A stretch of DNA of 64,000 nucleotides from Clostridia bacterium (GCA_017463245.1 JAFTPN010000034.1:1-64000); one strand, 5' to 3'. Shown: positions 1-8,553, numbered from the stretch's first letter. The notes: generated by a model not told the origin, from the letters alone. Program-made: numbers and translations.

Positions 1-1
1 C

Positions 2-484
2 GCTCCTGGCAGTACCCAGCACGACAAAGTTGTAGCTCCCACCAATGGCATTGTTTCTGCTGTCTACGAAAAGGCTGGTTCTCAGCTCAGCGGTGCTGCC
101 CCTACGCCTGTTACGACGGCTGCGACGGATGATAAGAAGACGTCCGACAAGGATACGACTACCAGCACTGCTGCGTCTGTTTCTTCTCCTACCAACGCGC
201 ACGTGATCGCAGAGATCTACCCGGATTCCAGTCTGCGGATTGTGGCCTATGCCCCTGAAAGTGTCCTGAGTGAGATCCATGTGGGTGATACAGTCTATGT
301 CAGCTGCCAGTACATTGAGAATATGGCTGAACCTGTGGTTGGAGCCGTGGAGAAGATTTCCCGGATTCCTGCACCGGAGAACAGTGGCGTGGAAGCACAG
401 TATGCGGTTTATGTGAGCGTTTCTGATGCAAGCAGTTTCTACTATGGGATGAATGTCATTGTAACAACCGGAGAAGCAAATTGA
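2..484 (+). CDS. HlyD/RND-type membrane-fusion (adaptor) protein, C-terminal part
   Basis: The frame is open from base 2, so the gene begins outside the window. The first visible residues (HDKVVAPTNGIVSAVYEKAG) match the lipoyl/barrel-sandwich half-motif of HlyD-like adaptors, in which 'V.AP..G.V' leads into the second half of the sandwich. A Thr/Ser/Asp-rich linker of about 40 residues follows (TTAATDDKKTSDKDTTTS), then a beta-barrel-like segment (AYAPESVLSEIHVGDTVYV) and the end at YYGMNVIVTTGEAN. Such proteins link an inner-membrane ABC or RND-type exporter to the cell exterior; in a monoderm they usually accompany MacB-like transporters. The partner genes would lie to the left. The polar linker inside the sandwich region is unusual. 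The family call is good, the substrate is unknown. Confidence 0.7.
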   Translation, partial: APGSTQHDKVVAPTNGIVSAVYEKAGSQLSGAAPTPVTTAATDDKKTSDKDTTTSTAASVSSPTNAHVIAEIYPDSSLRIVAYAPESVLSEIHVGDTVYVSCQYIENMAEPVVGAVEKISRIPAPENSGVEAQYAVYVSVSDASSFYYGMNVIVTTGEAN

Positions 485-498
485 TTGTTAGCAGTGAG

Positions 499-533
499 GA
501 GCTGTTGTTCAAGCGCGAGCAACAGTTCTTTTT
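499..533 (+). terminator. Rho-independent terminator of the adaptor gene
   Basis: A 12-bp stem (499-510 with 517-528, two G-U pairs) around a 6-base loop is followed by five T residues, 14 bases after the stop codon at 482-484. Confidence 0.75.
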
Positions 534-650
534 GCGTTGACAGGTTATACATCTGAAGCTTTTGATGAATATATCCAGTGAAACACTCTGCACCAGGAAT
601 GGTTATGATGTCGAAGTGAAAGTTTGAAAATAGGTTTTTGCAAGACAAAA

Positions 651-705
651 GACGAAACAAGTAGACATGTCCGATATAACATCGGGGTTGTCTGCTTGTT
701 TCGTC
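651..705 (-). terminator. Long stem-loop, probable minus-strand terminator
   Basis: GACGAAACAAGTAGACA (651-667) pairs over 17 bp with 689-705 (one G-U), with a nested CCGAT/ATCGG stem in the loop. Read on the minus strand it is followed by TTTTGTCTT, so it could end transcripts arriving from the GH79 gene. On the plus strand no T run follows. The stretch 534-650 holds nothing I can name. Confidence 0.45.
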
Positions 706-839
706 AAATTAGTTACTAATAGATTGGAATGCACTTAGCTGTCAGCTGGTTGTCGGACTTAGTTCCTTATCAGCCTTTAGTCGGGCCGCAGTCCCTTCGA
801 TTAAATTCGTATCCGGCGGCTATGCCGACGGGGCGGGGT

Positions 840-952
840 GTTTTCCGCTTGCGGAAAACTTTCCTTACACGGAGGAACGGCCGTGTCCGGCGTATACGCC
901 GGACACAGTGACGGAGTGCAAATTCACGAAAGTGGCTTTGCCACTTTCGTGA
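840..952. repeat. Cluster of three perfect palindromes next to the GH79 stop codon
   Basis: Three hairpins with tiny loops follow one another: 840-859 (GTTTTCCGC, 2-base loop), 883-906 (a 24-base perfect palindrome, GTGTCCGGCGTA and its complement) and 924-952 (TCACGAAAGTGGC, loop TTT). The last one ends 6 bases from the stop codon of the convergent GH79 gene. Architecture (strong stem, three-base loop, closeness to a stop) matches the hairpins at 12331-12507 and 54147-54245, although the stem sequences differ. The rest of 706-839 shows no gene. Confidence 0.7.
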
Positions 953-958
953 CGTGGA

Positions 959-2458
959 TTACAGAACCAGGAAGGTGCAGGTCTGGGCGGGCAGCTCGAT
1001 GGTGCCGGCCTTCTGCTCCTCGCCGCACAGGCAGGGCAGCTCGTCGTTCTCGCCCAGCACCAGCTCGCGGCCGTTGAGCAGCATGGTGCGGCTGCGCAGC
1101 TTGCCGTTGCCGGACAGGGTGTAGCGCACGGCGTCCTTGGGCAGCTCCACGGTGGTGGCCTCGCTGGAGTTGTTGATGATCAGGTACACCACGCCGTCCT
1201 TGCCATCCTTGCGGCTGTGGGCATACACATGAGCGCCCTCGCGGATCTCCTCGCCCGTGGCATACACGGTTTCGCCCATGAGGCGATTCCACAGCAGCAC
1301 CGCAAAGTAGTTGGGGCGGGGCAGGAAGGTGCCGTGCTTCAGGAAGCCATAGTCGGAGGAAGCCAGGGTGTTGTGGAAGATCACGCCATCGGTCACGGTG
1401 GAGAAATCGCCCAGCTCGTTCAGGGTGCGGAACACATCCACAAAGGTGGAAGCCCAGGTGTTGCCGCCGCAGCCCGCGTCGCCGGATTCGGTGACCCACA
1501 TCTGGCCGCCGGGAACGTACTTGTCGCGGCGAGCCAGGTACTGGCGCACGCACTTGCCAGCCACGGAGAGGTAGTTCTCGGTGAGGGCAGCTTCATAGGG
1601 CCAATGGCCGCCCATGGCCGCGCCGCGCTCGGACACGCCGTTGTAGTAGTGGTAGCTGAACACATCCATGGGCACCTTGTACTCGCCCAGCAGCTCCTCG
1701 GTGGTCACGATCTGCATACCCGCCGCCATGCCGCCGCCAGCGCCATCGTTGCCGATGTTGAACATATCCACATCGCCCACGGTGCAGGGGCCAACGAACA
1801 GGCACTCGGGGTAATTTTCACGGAGCCAGGCGCCGAAGCGGTCATGGTCGCGGGCGTGATCGGCGGGGGTGTAGCCGTGGGGCAGGCCGGACATGACCAT
1901 CAGGTTGGGCTCGTTGGTGAACTCGGCAGCGGAGATCGGCACGCCGTACTCCTTGCTGGTGCGGAACAGCAATTCAGCCTGCTCGAAGGGGATGGGTTCA
2001 TCCGCATTGTGGATGCCGGGGCAGTTGGCGATGGACACCAGCAGCTTGCCGCCGATGGCACGCACAAAGTCCAGCAGGTTCAGCCACTGCTGCTTGGTCA
2101 GCAGGTTCTGGAAGCCCTCCGGCACCTTGCCGCCGGTGTGGCCGTCAAAATCGTAATAGGTCTTGTTGGCCCAGGTGCCGGACACGCGCACCCACGCCAC
2201 ACCCAGCTCCTTGGCCAGCTTGATCAGCCGCGGGTTGGTGGTGTCGATGGGGTCGTACCATTGCTGCAGGTTGCCCATGTTGCGCCAGTCCAGGATCTGG
2301 TCGAAAGCCTCGGTGCCGTCCACCTGCGCCTCGGAATAAGCCTTCCAGAAGGTGCCGCCGGTGACCTCGGTCATTTCCACATTGTAGGACACCAGGCAGG
2401 GATCCATCGTCCGCAGCGCCTTGAGGGCTTCGGGGTTCAATTTCACAAACTGTGCCAT
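959..2458 (-). CDS. Glycoside hydrolase, GH79 (heparanase/beta-glucuronidase)-like
   Basis: A 499-residue protein without signal peptide, so probably cytoplasmic. It has the clan GH-A layout: acid/base Glu in EFTNEPN (about residue 183) and nucleophile Glu in MWVTESG (about 324). The stretch after the nucleophile (DAGCGGNTWASTFVDVFRTL) and the later LPRPNYFAVLLWNRLMG follow the heparanase pattern, which points to GH79 rather than GH30 or GH51. A beta-sandwich tail (about 400-499) carries an INNS..ATTVELP-type strand pattern. Start: a TTG at 2464 is only 5 bases from AGGAG, whereas ATG 2458 lies 11 bases from it, so ATG is chosen. Known members release glucuronic acid or related sugars; the exact substrate is not visible. 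It is transcribed alone, after the terminator at 2539-2566. Confidence 0.72.
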   Translation of the reverse strand: MAQFVKLNPEALKALRTMDPCLVSYNVEMTEVTGGTFWKAYSEAQVDGTEAFDQILDWRNMGNLQQWYDPIDTTNPRLIKLAKELGVAWVRVSGTWANKTYYDFDGHTGGKVPEGFQNLLTKQQWLNLLDFVRAIGGKLLVSIANCPGIHNADEPIPFEQAELLFRTSKEYGVPISAAEFTNEPNLMVMSGLPHGYTPADHARDHDRFGAWLRENYPECLFVGPCTVGDVDMFNIGNDGAGGGMAAGMQIVTTEELLGEYKVPMDVFSYHYYNGVSERGAAMGGHWPYEAALTENYLSVAGKCVRQYLARRDKYVPGGQMWVTESGDAGCGGNTWASTFVDVFRTLNELGDFSTVTDGVIFHNTLASSDYGFLKHGTFLPRPNYFAVLLWNRLMGETVYATGEEIREGAHVYAHSRKDGKDGVVYLIINNSSEATTVELPKDAVRYTLSGNGKLRSRTMLLNGRELVLGENDELPCLCGEEQKAGTIELPAQTCTFLVL

Positions 2459-2496
2459 ATGCAAAACAACTCCTTTTCGTGCTGAGTTTCATCGGA

Positions 2497-2516
2497 TTGG
2501 TTTCATTATAAACCAA
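2497..2516 (-). promoter_or_regulatory. Putative -10 box inside an operator-like inverted repeat
   Basis: TTGGTTT-N6-AAACCAA (2497-2516) is a perfect dyad, and a TATAAT box read on the minus strand (2505-2510) sits in its centre, about 50 bases before the GH79 start. No good -35 is seen, which fits a regulated promoter. That a repressor binds here is inference. Confidence 0.4.
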
Positions 2517-2538
2517 CTTCCCGCCCCGATGGTAGAAG

Positions 2539-2566
2539 AAAAACCAGCCGTTATCGGCTGGTTTTT
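2539..2566 (-). terminator. Terminator of the 2583-3350 gene
   Basis: AAAAACCAGCCG, loop TTAT, CGGCTGGTTTTT: a 12-bp stem ending in a T run for minus-strand transcripts. Confidence 0.85.
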
Positions 2567-2582
2567 AGGTTGATTGATTGGA

Positions 2583-3350
2583 TTACTTTTCCACCGTCAG
2601 CAGGGGCAGGAACTTCTCCGCCTCGGCCAGCAGGGTCTCTTCGGTCACGATGTCAGCCTTGGCCACCTCGGCGGTGTCCAGCATGACCAGCACGCAGGAA
2701 TCCTGCACGGAGTTGGTGTACATGGCCAGCACACTGGCGCCCGTCTGCTCCTCTTCGGGGATCTCGATCACATTGCCCTCTTCGTCATACTGGGTATTGG
2801 TGGAGACCAGGTAGACATAGTGCACGTCATGGCCGGCAATGGTAGCCTGCTTGGCGCCGCTGGTTTCGGGGTAGAAGATCATGGCGTTGTTGACCTGCTG
2901 CTCGGCTTTGATGCCGCCCACACCGGAAACATACACAGCCTGCACCACGGCATTCTCGTCGTTGGCGGTGTAATACTGGTGCTGGGACAGGTCGCCTTCG
3001 TAGAGGCCATAGGATTCATCCAGGGTATAGCCTTCGGGGGCGGTGTATTCACCCAGCTTGAAATACTTGGGCTTGTCGGTGGTGCCGGTGTTGGCGATGA
3101 GCCAATCCTCTTCCACATTGCGCAGGGTGCCGAACCAGTTGGGGATGGAGCCGCCGGGGCCCACAAACCACTTGCAGCCCAGCCAGATGGCCACGATCAG
3201 CACGATGGCAGCCAGCACGCCGATGAGGATCTGCTTGCCGTACTTCTGGATGAACTCCTTCTCCTTCTGCTTCGCCTTTTCGTCGGCGATCTTCTGCAGG
3301 TTGCGCTTGTGCGCCTGCTGCGCACGATAGTCATACTTTTTCTTGGCCAT
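2583..3350 (-). CDS. Single-pass membrane protein of unknown function
   Basis: 255 residues. The N-terminus is strongly basic and helical (MAKKKYDYRAQQAHKRNLQ, then a Lys/Glu-rich stretch to about residue 42), followed by one transmembrane helix (about 46-68, ILIGVLAAIVLIVAIWLG) and an extracytoplasmic domain of about 185 residues containing two Cys-free beta-rich halves and an acidic loop. I recognise no family. Start: ATG 3350 lies 9 bases from AGGAGG; an upstream in-frame start at 3416 would run through the promoter. It has its own consensus promoter (3388-3416) and terminator, so it is a one-gene unit. The basic N-terminus could bind nucleic acid or ribosomes, but that is only a guess. 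Confidence 0.75.
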   Translation of the reverse strand: MAKKKYDYRAQQAHKRNLQKIADEKAKQKEKEFIQKYGKQILIGVLAAIVLIVAIWLGCKWFVGPGGSIPNWFGTLRNVEEDWLIANTGTTDKPKYFKLGEYTAPEGYTLDESYGLYEGDLSQHQYYTANDENAVVQAVYVSGVGGIKAEQQVNNAMIFYPETSGAKQATIAGHDVHYVYLVSTNTQYDEEGNVIEIPEEEQTGASVLAMYTNSVQDSCVLVMLDTAEVAKADIVTEETLLAEAEKFLPLLTVEK

Positions 3351-3387
3351 AAGGGGATTCCTCCTAACGAATAAATGAATATGGTCT

Positions 3388-3416
3388 ATTATAGCACCCG
3401 TTTTGCCATCTTGCAA
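3388..3416 (-). promoter_or_regulatory. Sigma-A promoter for the 2583-3350 gene
   Basis: On the minus strand: TTGCAA (3416-3411), 17-base spacer, TATAAT (3393-3388) with an extended TG motif (TGCTATAAT). Confidence 0.75.
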
Positions 3417-3423
3417 GTGAACG

Positions 3424-4584
3424 TTATCTGACGATGTTCTCCATGAAGTCGTTGCCCGCTACGTCCGGCCCCACGGCGGTGTAATACAGGCCGAAGAGGT
3501 TGTTGTGCATCCTGTCGCCATCGGCCATTTCCCAGCCGCGGAGGGTTTGGCTCTTGTGGCATTCCAGTGCCCGGCAGGCTACCTCATAGCTGGTTTCGCC
3601 GCCAAAGGCTGCAAGGGGCTGCTGCCAGTCCATGGTGATCTGGTTTTCAGGGTACAGGTGCAGGTAGCATTTCTTGATCTGCCAGGTGCCGTGGCGCAGG
3701 GCGGAATCCGGGAAGCAGGTGGCGTCCGCAGCCTGCTCCACCGCCAGCATGGTCACATCCGCCACCACCCGGTGGGCGCCGTGGCCATATTCGCCGTTCA
3801 CGTCCTGGGTCACGATCACATCCGGCTTTGTCTGGCGCACAAGCCCCACCACGCGCTCCAGCACGGTCTTCTTGTTCCACAGCTTGTACTGGCCGGAAAG
3901 GGTATCGGCACGGTTGTCCCGCATGTTGGCAAAGAGGGGATAGTCCTCCACGCCGCAGGTCCACAAGCCGTCCAGCAGCTCCAGGCGGCGGCGGGGGGTG
4001 GAGGGCACCAGGTAGGCCACCTGCACCTCCAGGTCGCGCTCGCCTGCATAGGTGGGCAAAAGGCCGCAGAACCACAAAAGGTCGTCGTCCGGGTGCGCCA
4101 CCAGCAGCATCAGGTCGGCCTTTTCAAGGTCTTCCCAAACGTGTACGCGGGCAGGGCGCTCGCCTTCGCCGTAGATATACAGCTCGTTGATGAACAGCCG
4201 TGTTTCACCCACGCTCACGATGCGCAGCTTCTTCACGCCCTCGGGCACGGGGAACCATTCGGTGAGGTACTTGCAGCCGCCTTCGCCCACCACCTGCCAT
4301 TGGCCGTCCTGCTCGATCTGGATCTCCAGCCCGGCGGGGCGGTCATGGTGCTGGATGAACACGCCGGAGATGGTCTCATCCTTACTCTCCACCTCCAGCA
4401 CCACGCCCTTGCGCAGCTGGTAGTGCGTGTCGTAATAGCGGTCGGTCATGGGCTTGTTGATAAAGTTCTTGCCATTCATCTTGATGGTGCATTCCTTGGT
4501 GATGTCCGGGGCTTCCTCCGCCAGGGCGGGCACGGCCAGAGCCACCAGCAGCGCCGCCAGAAGGATCAGCAGTTTCTTGTGCAT
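3424..4584 (-). CDS. Secreted PIG-L/LmbE-family deacetylase with N-terminal discoidin-like domain
   Basis: 386 residues with a Sec signal peptide (MHKKLLILLAALLVALAVPALA). Residues about 30-150 look like a beta-sandwich of the F5/8 type C (discoidin) kind; the PIG-L domain begins with LLVAHPDDD (AHPDDD at 163-168), the zinc-binding motif, and has the downstream metal-site segment NGEYGHGAHRVV. Known PIG-L enzymes remove N-acetyl groups from sugars such as GlcNAc-PI or GlcNAc-malate. The gene lies 29 bases behind the GH26 mannanase and is surely cotranscribed, suggesting an extracellular sugar-polymer deacetylase acting with the mannanase; this role is inference. Start: ATG 4584 follows AAGGAG by 9 bases and begins the signal peptide. 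Confidence 0.85.
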   Translation of the reverse strand: MHKKLLILLAALLVALAVPALAEEAPDITKECTIKMNGKNFINKPMTDRYYDTHYQLRKGVVLEVESKDETISGVFIQHHDRPAGLEIQIEQDGQWQVVGEGGCKYLTEWFPVPEGVKKLRIVSVGETRLFINELYIYGEGERPARVHVWEDLEKADLMLLVAHPDDDLLWFCGLLPTYAGERDLEVQVAYLVPSTPRRRLELLDGLWTCGVEDYPLFANMRDNRADTLSGQYKLWNKKTVLERVVGLVRQTKPDVIVTQDVNGEYGHGAHRVVADVTMLAVEQAADATCFPDSALRHGTWQIKKCYLHLYPENQITMDWQQPLAAFGGETSYEVACRALECHKSQTLRGWEMADGDRMHNNLFGLYYTAVGPDVAGNDFMENIVR

Positions 4585-4613
4585 CGAAATAATCTCCTTT
4601 TTCCAGCCGGATA

Positions 4614-6074
4614 TCAGAATTCCGGCAGCTCGTCCAGGGTGATGAAGTAGTCGCTGTTGTAAATGGCGTTCAGGCTGTCGGTGGTGTTGAACTGGCCGTT
4701 GGTCAGGTGATCGGTATGCCACACCATGAACAGCGCCCAGGGAGCGTCAGCCGCCTGCATTTCCTCCTGGGTGGGAATGGAGCCGCACTCGTGGAACACA
4801 ATGGGCATGCCCTCCGGCGCCACGGTGAGGCACTCGGCGTAGAGGTGGCCGTTGGCGCCGGGGGTGTAGCTGTCCGCGCCCAGCACGTCCACATAGCTGT
4901 CGCCGGGATACCAGGAGGCCATGTCCCCGCCGTTGCCGGAATAGCCCAGCACCCAGATCAGGTTGTCCAGACCCCAGTAGTCGGTATAGCGGCTGTACAT
5001 CAGCTGCCACAGCTGCACAAAGCTCTCGCTGCCGCCCTTACTCCACCAGAACCAGCCTCCGTCCAGCTCGTGGAAGGGACGCCACAAAACCGGCACGCCT
5101 GCGTCTTCCAGCTTTTGCAGGTAGGGCACGGCGCGATCCATGGCCTTCAGCAGCTTGTTGTAGTCAGCGGTGCCGGGGGTGAGGGCTTCTTCCCAGTTCA
5201 GGTTGTGATCCTTGCTCTCGTTGTAGCCGCTGGCGAAGTCGGAGCCGGTGTGCCAGCAAATGCTGGGGATGCCGCCCTTCTCCCACCAGGCGATGGCGCG
5301 CTTGGTCACGCCGTTGAAGTCGTTGTGCATGAAGTCCAGGCCGCGCAGGGCGGGCAGCTTGCCCGTGTGCTTTTCGATGAAGTTCACCTCATAGTCCGGC
5401 GAACCCATCCAGGTGGATTCCATCTGGCCGGTGAGGCACACCTTGCCGTTGATCTCCTTCAGGTATTCGTAGAGCTTTTTCGCATTTTCGATGGCATTGG
5501 GATTGGAAAGCTCGCCCTTGTAGGTGTGGATGATCTGCTCCGCCTCCTCCACCTGTGCCTGATAATCCAGCAGCTCCTGCGCCACGTCCCCGGCCAGATA
5601 GTACAGCCCCGCAATGCGGCCGCCGTTCCATGCGCCGATGGACAGACCCCGCAGGTCGTTGGGGGTGGCCGCGCCGGTCAAGTCCATCAGCTCCTGAATG
5701 GGGATGATGCGCAGGCGCACTTTGTCCGGCTGGTCGGAGGCGGCCTTGATCTCGATCTGCTTGCCGCTGGATTCCACACCCAGCACGCCCCAGCCGCCGT
5801 GGGTCACGTCGTCACAAGTCCACAGGAGGGCGATGACATCCGTAGGCGCAGATTCCTTGAGCCACTTCAGGTTCATGCAGGTGTACCGCTGCCCCACATA
5901 GCCGGAAAACAGGAACTCGCCCTTGTCTAGAATGGCCTGGATGGCGGCTTCCTTCTCCGCTTCGGAAATGGCATGGCGCACGGCGGGCGCTTCGCGGGGT
6001 GCCCACACATCCTCGGCCAATGCTGCGGACAGGCACAGCATCACGGCCAGCAGTATTGCGACCAAACGCTTCAT
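4614..6074 (-). CDS. Secreted endo-beta-1,4-mannanase, GH26
   Basis: 486 residues with signal peptide (residues 1-20). Residues about 25-190 form a beta-rich N-terminal region likely to be a carbohydrate-binding module; the GH26 catalytic barrel follows. WRPFHELDGGWFWW holds the acid/base Glu336 and VFHECG holds the nucleophile Glu429, both in the expected GH26 context. GH26 enzymes cleave beta-1,4-mannan or glucomannan backbones with retention. It is the first gene of a minus-strand pair with the PIG-L gene and is divergent from the GH1-manA operon, giving a complete mannan route: secreted cleavage here, intracellular processing there. The ATG at 6074 follows GGAGG by 9 bases. Confidence 0.93.
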   Translation of the reverse strand: MKRLVAILLAVMLCLSAALAEDVWAPREAPAVRHAISEAEKEAAIQAILDKGEFLFSGYVGQRYTCMNLKWLKESAPTDVIALLWTCDDVTHGGWGVLGVESSGKQIEIKAASDQPDKVRLRIIPIQELMDLTGAATPNDLRGLSIGAWNGGRIAGLYYLAGDVAQELLDYQAQVEEAEQIIHTYKGELSNPNAIENAKKLYEYLKEINGKVCLTGQMESTWMGSPDYEVNFIEKHTGKLPALRGLDFMHNDFNGVTKRAIAWWEKGGIPSICWHTGSDFASGYNESKDHNLNWEEALTPGTADYNKLLKAMDRAVPYLQKLEDAGVPVLWRPFHELDGGWFWWSKGGSESFVQLWQLMYSRYTDYWGLDNLIWVLGYSGNGGDMASWYPGDSYVDVLGADSYTPGANGHLYAECLTVAPEGMPIVFHECGSIPTQEEMQAADAPWALFMVWHTDHLTNGQFNTTDSLNAIYNSDYFITLDELPEF

Positions 6075-6104
6075 AATAAACGTCCTCCAAAACTATTTTT
6101 TGTC

Positions 6105-6134
6105 ATTATACGCTTCTGCCGCAGGTAAAGTCAA
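6105..6134 (-). promoter_or_regulatory. Promoter of the mannanase/PIG-L operon
   Basis: Minus strand: TTGACT (6134-6129), 18-base spacer, TATAAT (6110-6105), about 30 bases before the GH26 start. Confidence 0.7.
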
Positions 6135-6177
6135 CCTGTTCCCAACCGGCTGCTATGCTTTCATCATGGATTGACTA

Positions 6178-6207
6178 TTGACAAAAGGCGTCCCCATGGG
6201 GCAAAAT
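6178..6207 (+). promoter_or_regulatory. Candidate promoter of the GH1-manA operon
   Basis: TTGACA (6178-6183), 18-base spacer, CAAAAT (6202-6207, 4 of 6 matches). A perfect -35 with a poor -10 suggests an activated promoter. It is back to back with the mannanase promoter at 6105-6134. Confidence 0.45.
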
Positions 6208-6231
6208 ATATCCTAAAGGGGTTGATACATA

Positions 6232-7644
6232 ATGAAATACACTTTTCCTGAATCCTTCAAGATCGGTGCCACGGGCGCAGGCTGGCAGATGGAGGGCGAG
6301 GCCGACAAGCTGCCCCACCAGAAGCATTATCCCCACCTGATGTGGGAAAACGACAAGGAACGCTGGTTCGGCACCGTTGGCCCGGATGTGGGCTGCGACC
6401 TGTACCACCGCTACCGGGAGGACATTCCCATGTTCGCCCAGGCGGGCATCAAGCAGTATCGCTTCAACATCGACTGGTCTCGCTTCATCGAGGACTACGA
6501 GAACGTGACCGTGAATGAGAAGGCTGCCGCTTACTATTCCGACGTGATCGACTGCCTGATCGAAAACGGCATTGATCCCGTGCTCTGCCTGGAGCATTGG
6601 GAGCTGCCTGCCTACTACTATGAGAAGTACGACGGCTACGCCAGCCGCCATGTGGTGGACAAGTACGTGCAGTATGCTGCCGAGGCCTTCAAGCGCTACG
6701 GCGACCGGGTGAAAATGTGGTTCACCTTCAACGAGCCGGTGGTGATCCCCCAGCTCTGCTTCCAGGACGGCTCCTGGTGGCCCAACGAGCATCAGCCCAA
6801 GCGTGCCTACCAGTGGATGCACGGCAAGGTCATGGCCACGGCGCGGGTCATCAAGCTCTTCCGGGAGATGAAGATGGAAGGCGAGATCGGCACCATCCTG
6901 AACTCCGCCCACGTGATCCCCCGGGACGCCAGCAATCCTGCCGATGTGCAGGCCGCCGACGTTGCTCGTGCCTTCTACTGGGGCAATTTCCTTGACCCCG
7001 CCGTGAAGGGCTGCTATCCCCAGACCTACCTGGACGTGCTGGAAAAGGAAGGCCTCATGTTCGACTTTACCGAGGAGGACAAGCAGCTCCTGAAGGAGAA
7101 CACCGTGGACATTCTGGGCGTGAACTACTACCAGCCCATGCGCGTGATGGCCAAGGAGTCCGCCTGGGACGACAGCCAGCCCTTCCACCCCAGCAAGTAT
7201 TTTGACAACTACGATATGCCCGGCAAGCGGATGAATCCCTTCCGCGGCTGGGAGATCTACCCCAAGTGCCTGTACGACATCGGCATGGTGATCAAGAACG
7301 AATACGGCAATGTGAAGTGGCTGGTGTCCGAATCCGGCATGGGCGTGCAGAACGAGGGCGGCTACAGGGACGAGAGCGGCATCATTCAGGATGATTACCG
7401 CATCGATTTCATCAGCGAGCATCTGGCGTGGCTTTCGAAGGCTGTGGCCGATGGCTGCAACTGCCATGGCTATTGGCTCTTTGCCTCCATCGACAACTGC
7501 TCCCCCTACAATGCCTTCAAGAACCGCTACGGTCTGGTGGAGGTGGACATTGAGGATGGCTTCAAGCGCCGTTTGAAGAAGTCCGCCGCCTTCTACAAGG
7601 CTGCCTCCGATACCAACAGCTTTGAGTACAGGGAGGTGGAGTAA
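6232..7644 (+). CDS. Glycoside hydrolase family 1 (beta-glucosidase/beta-mannosidase type)
   Basis: 470 residues, no signal peptide, so cytoplasmic. The N-terminus (FPESFKIGATGAGWQMEG) is the GH1 signature, TFNEP carries acid/base Glu168, and the nucleophile Glu367 lies in LVSESGMG, where most family members have TENG. The C-terminal R.GLVEVD..-like ending (NRYGLVEVD) is also typical. No phosphate-binding Ser/Lys loop typical of 6-phospho-beta-glycosidases is obvious (ending is NRYGLVEVDIEDGFKRR), so an unphosphorylated disaccharide such as mannobiose, cellobiose or glucomannan dimers is likely. First gene of an operon; manA starts at the base after its stop codon. Confidence 0.9.
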   Translation: MKYTFPESFKIGATGAGWQMEGEADKLPHQKHYPHLMWENDKERWFGTVGPDVGCDLYHRYREDIPMFAQAGIKQYRFNIDWSRFIEDYENVTVNEKAAAYYSDVIDCLIENGIDPVLCLEHWELPAYYYEKYDGYASRHVVDKYVQYAAEAFKRYGDRVKMWFTFNEPVVIPQLCFQDGSWWPNEHQPKRAYQWMHGKVMATARVIKLFREMKMEGEIGTILNSAHVIPRDASNPADVQAADVARAFYWGNFLDPAVKGCYPQTYLDVLEKEGLMFDFTEEDKQLLKENTVDILGVNYYQPMRVMAKESAWDDSQPFHPSKYFDNYDMPGKRMNPFRGWEIYPKCLYDIGMVIKNEYGNVKWLVSESGMGVQNEGGYRDESGIIQDDYRIDFISEHLAWLSKAVADGCNCHGYWLFASIDNCSPYNAFKNRYGLVEVDIEDGFKRRLKKSAAFYKAASDTNSFEYREVE

Positions 7645-8541
7645 ATGCTGATCCTTTCCACCGTTTCCAAGGCCACCATCTGGGGTTCCAACAGGCTGTA
7701 TCCCTTCGGCGGCGACAGCACCATTCCTACTCTGGGGCAGCTCTACACCGCCGCGGGCAATGAGGAGCTGAGTTCTACCATTCTCAATGGCGAGTTCGCC
7801 GGGCAGAGCCTCTATCAGGTCTACCGCGACCACCCGGAGCTTTTCGGCTATGACAAGTACGAGGGCTTCCCCCTGCTGATCGGCTTTGTGGACGCCTGCG
7901 AAAACCTGTCCATCCAGATCCATCCCCACGATGAGTACGCCCAGACCGTGGAGGGCAAGCCCTTCGGCAAAAATGAATCCTGGCTGTTCCTGGAAGCCCC
8001 CAAGGCGGGCGCTATCATCAACGGCTGCAAGTGCGCCACGATGGACGAGGTGCATCAGAAGATCGCCGCAGGGGACTGGGACGGCATCATCGATCATCTG
8101 CCCGTGAAGCAGAACGAGTATGTCTACGTGCAGAGCGGCACGCTCCATGCGCTGACCGCAGGCTCGCTGGTATATGAAATCCAGCAGTCCACGGACATCA
8201 CCTACCGCTTCTGGGATTACGACCGCACCGACGCCCAGGGCAACAAGCGCCCCCTGCAGCTGGAAAAGGCTGTGGCGGTGATCGATGTGGACAAGCGCTC
8301 CCAGAGCATCCCCTGCGAGAAGGAGAAGGTGTACCAGCATCCCTATTACAGCGTGACCGTAAAGGATGTGGAAGGCTCCCTGCGCAACGAGGCCTCCGCC
8401 TTCTGCGTGGTGACGCTGCTGGATGGCGCCATCACCCTGGACGGCTGCACCGTCAACAAGGGCTCCAGCCTGATCCTGCTCCCCAACGAAGAAATCCACT
8501 TTGAGGGCAGCGCCAGCGTAGTCGTTGCGCTGCCCCTGTAA
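7645..8541 (+). CDS. manA: Mannose-6-phosphate isomerase, type I
   Basis: 298 residues, the short Bacillus-type form. The cupin zinc ligands appear in order: SIQIHPHDEYA (Gln and His), KNESWLFL (Glu) and VQSGTLHAL (His), followed by EIQQSTDITYR, a family hallmark. The enzyme converts mannose-6-phosphate to fructose-6-phosphate in the cytoplasm. Its ATG directly follows the GH1 stop codon, with GGAGG located inside the end of the GH1 frame, so translation is coupled. With the ROK kinase downstream it gives mannose to F6P. Confidence 0.93.
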   Translation: MLILSTVSKATIWGSNRLYPFGGDSTIPTLGQLYTAAGNEELSSTILNGEFAGQSLYQVYRDHPELFGYDKYEGFPLLIGFVDACENLSIQIHPHDEYAQTVEGKPFGKNESWLFLEAPKAGAIINGCKCATMDEVHQKIAAGDWDGIIDHLPVKQNEYVYVQSGTLHALTAGSLVYEIQQSTDITYRFWDYDRTDAQGNKRPLQLEKAVAVIDVDKRSQSIPCEKEKVYQHPYYSVTVKDVEGSLRNEASAFCVVTLLDGAITLDGCTVNKGSSLILLPNEEIHFEGSASVVVALPL

Positions 8542-8553
8542 GGAGAAAGACCC

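Noticed and set aside
485..958. tRNA or small RNA gene in the first intergenic region
   Set aside because: No cloverleaf or CCA end is visible; the structures are simple palindromes and terminators.
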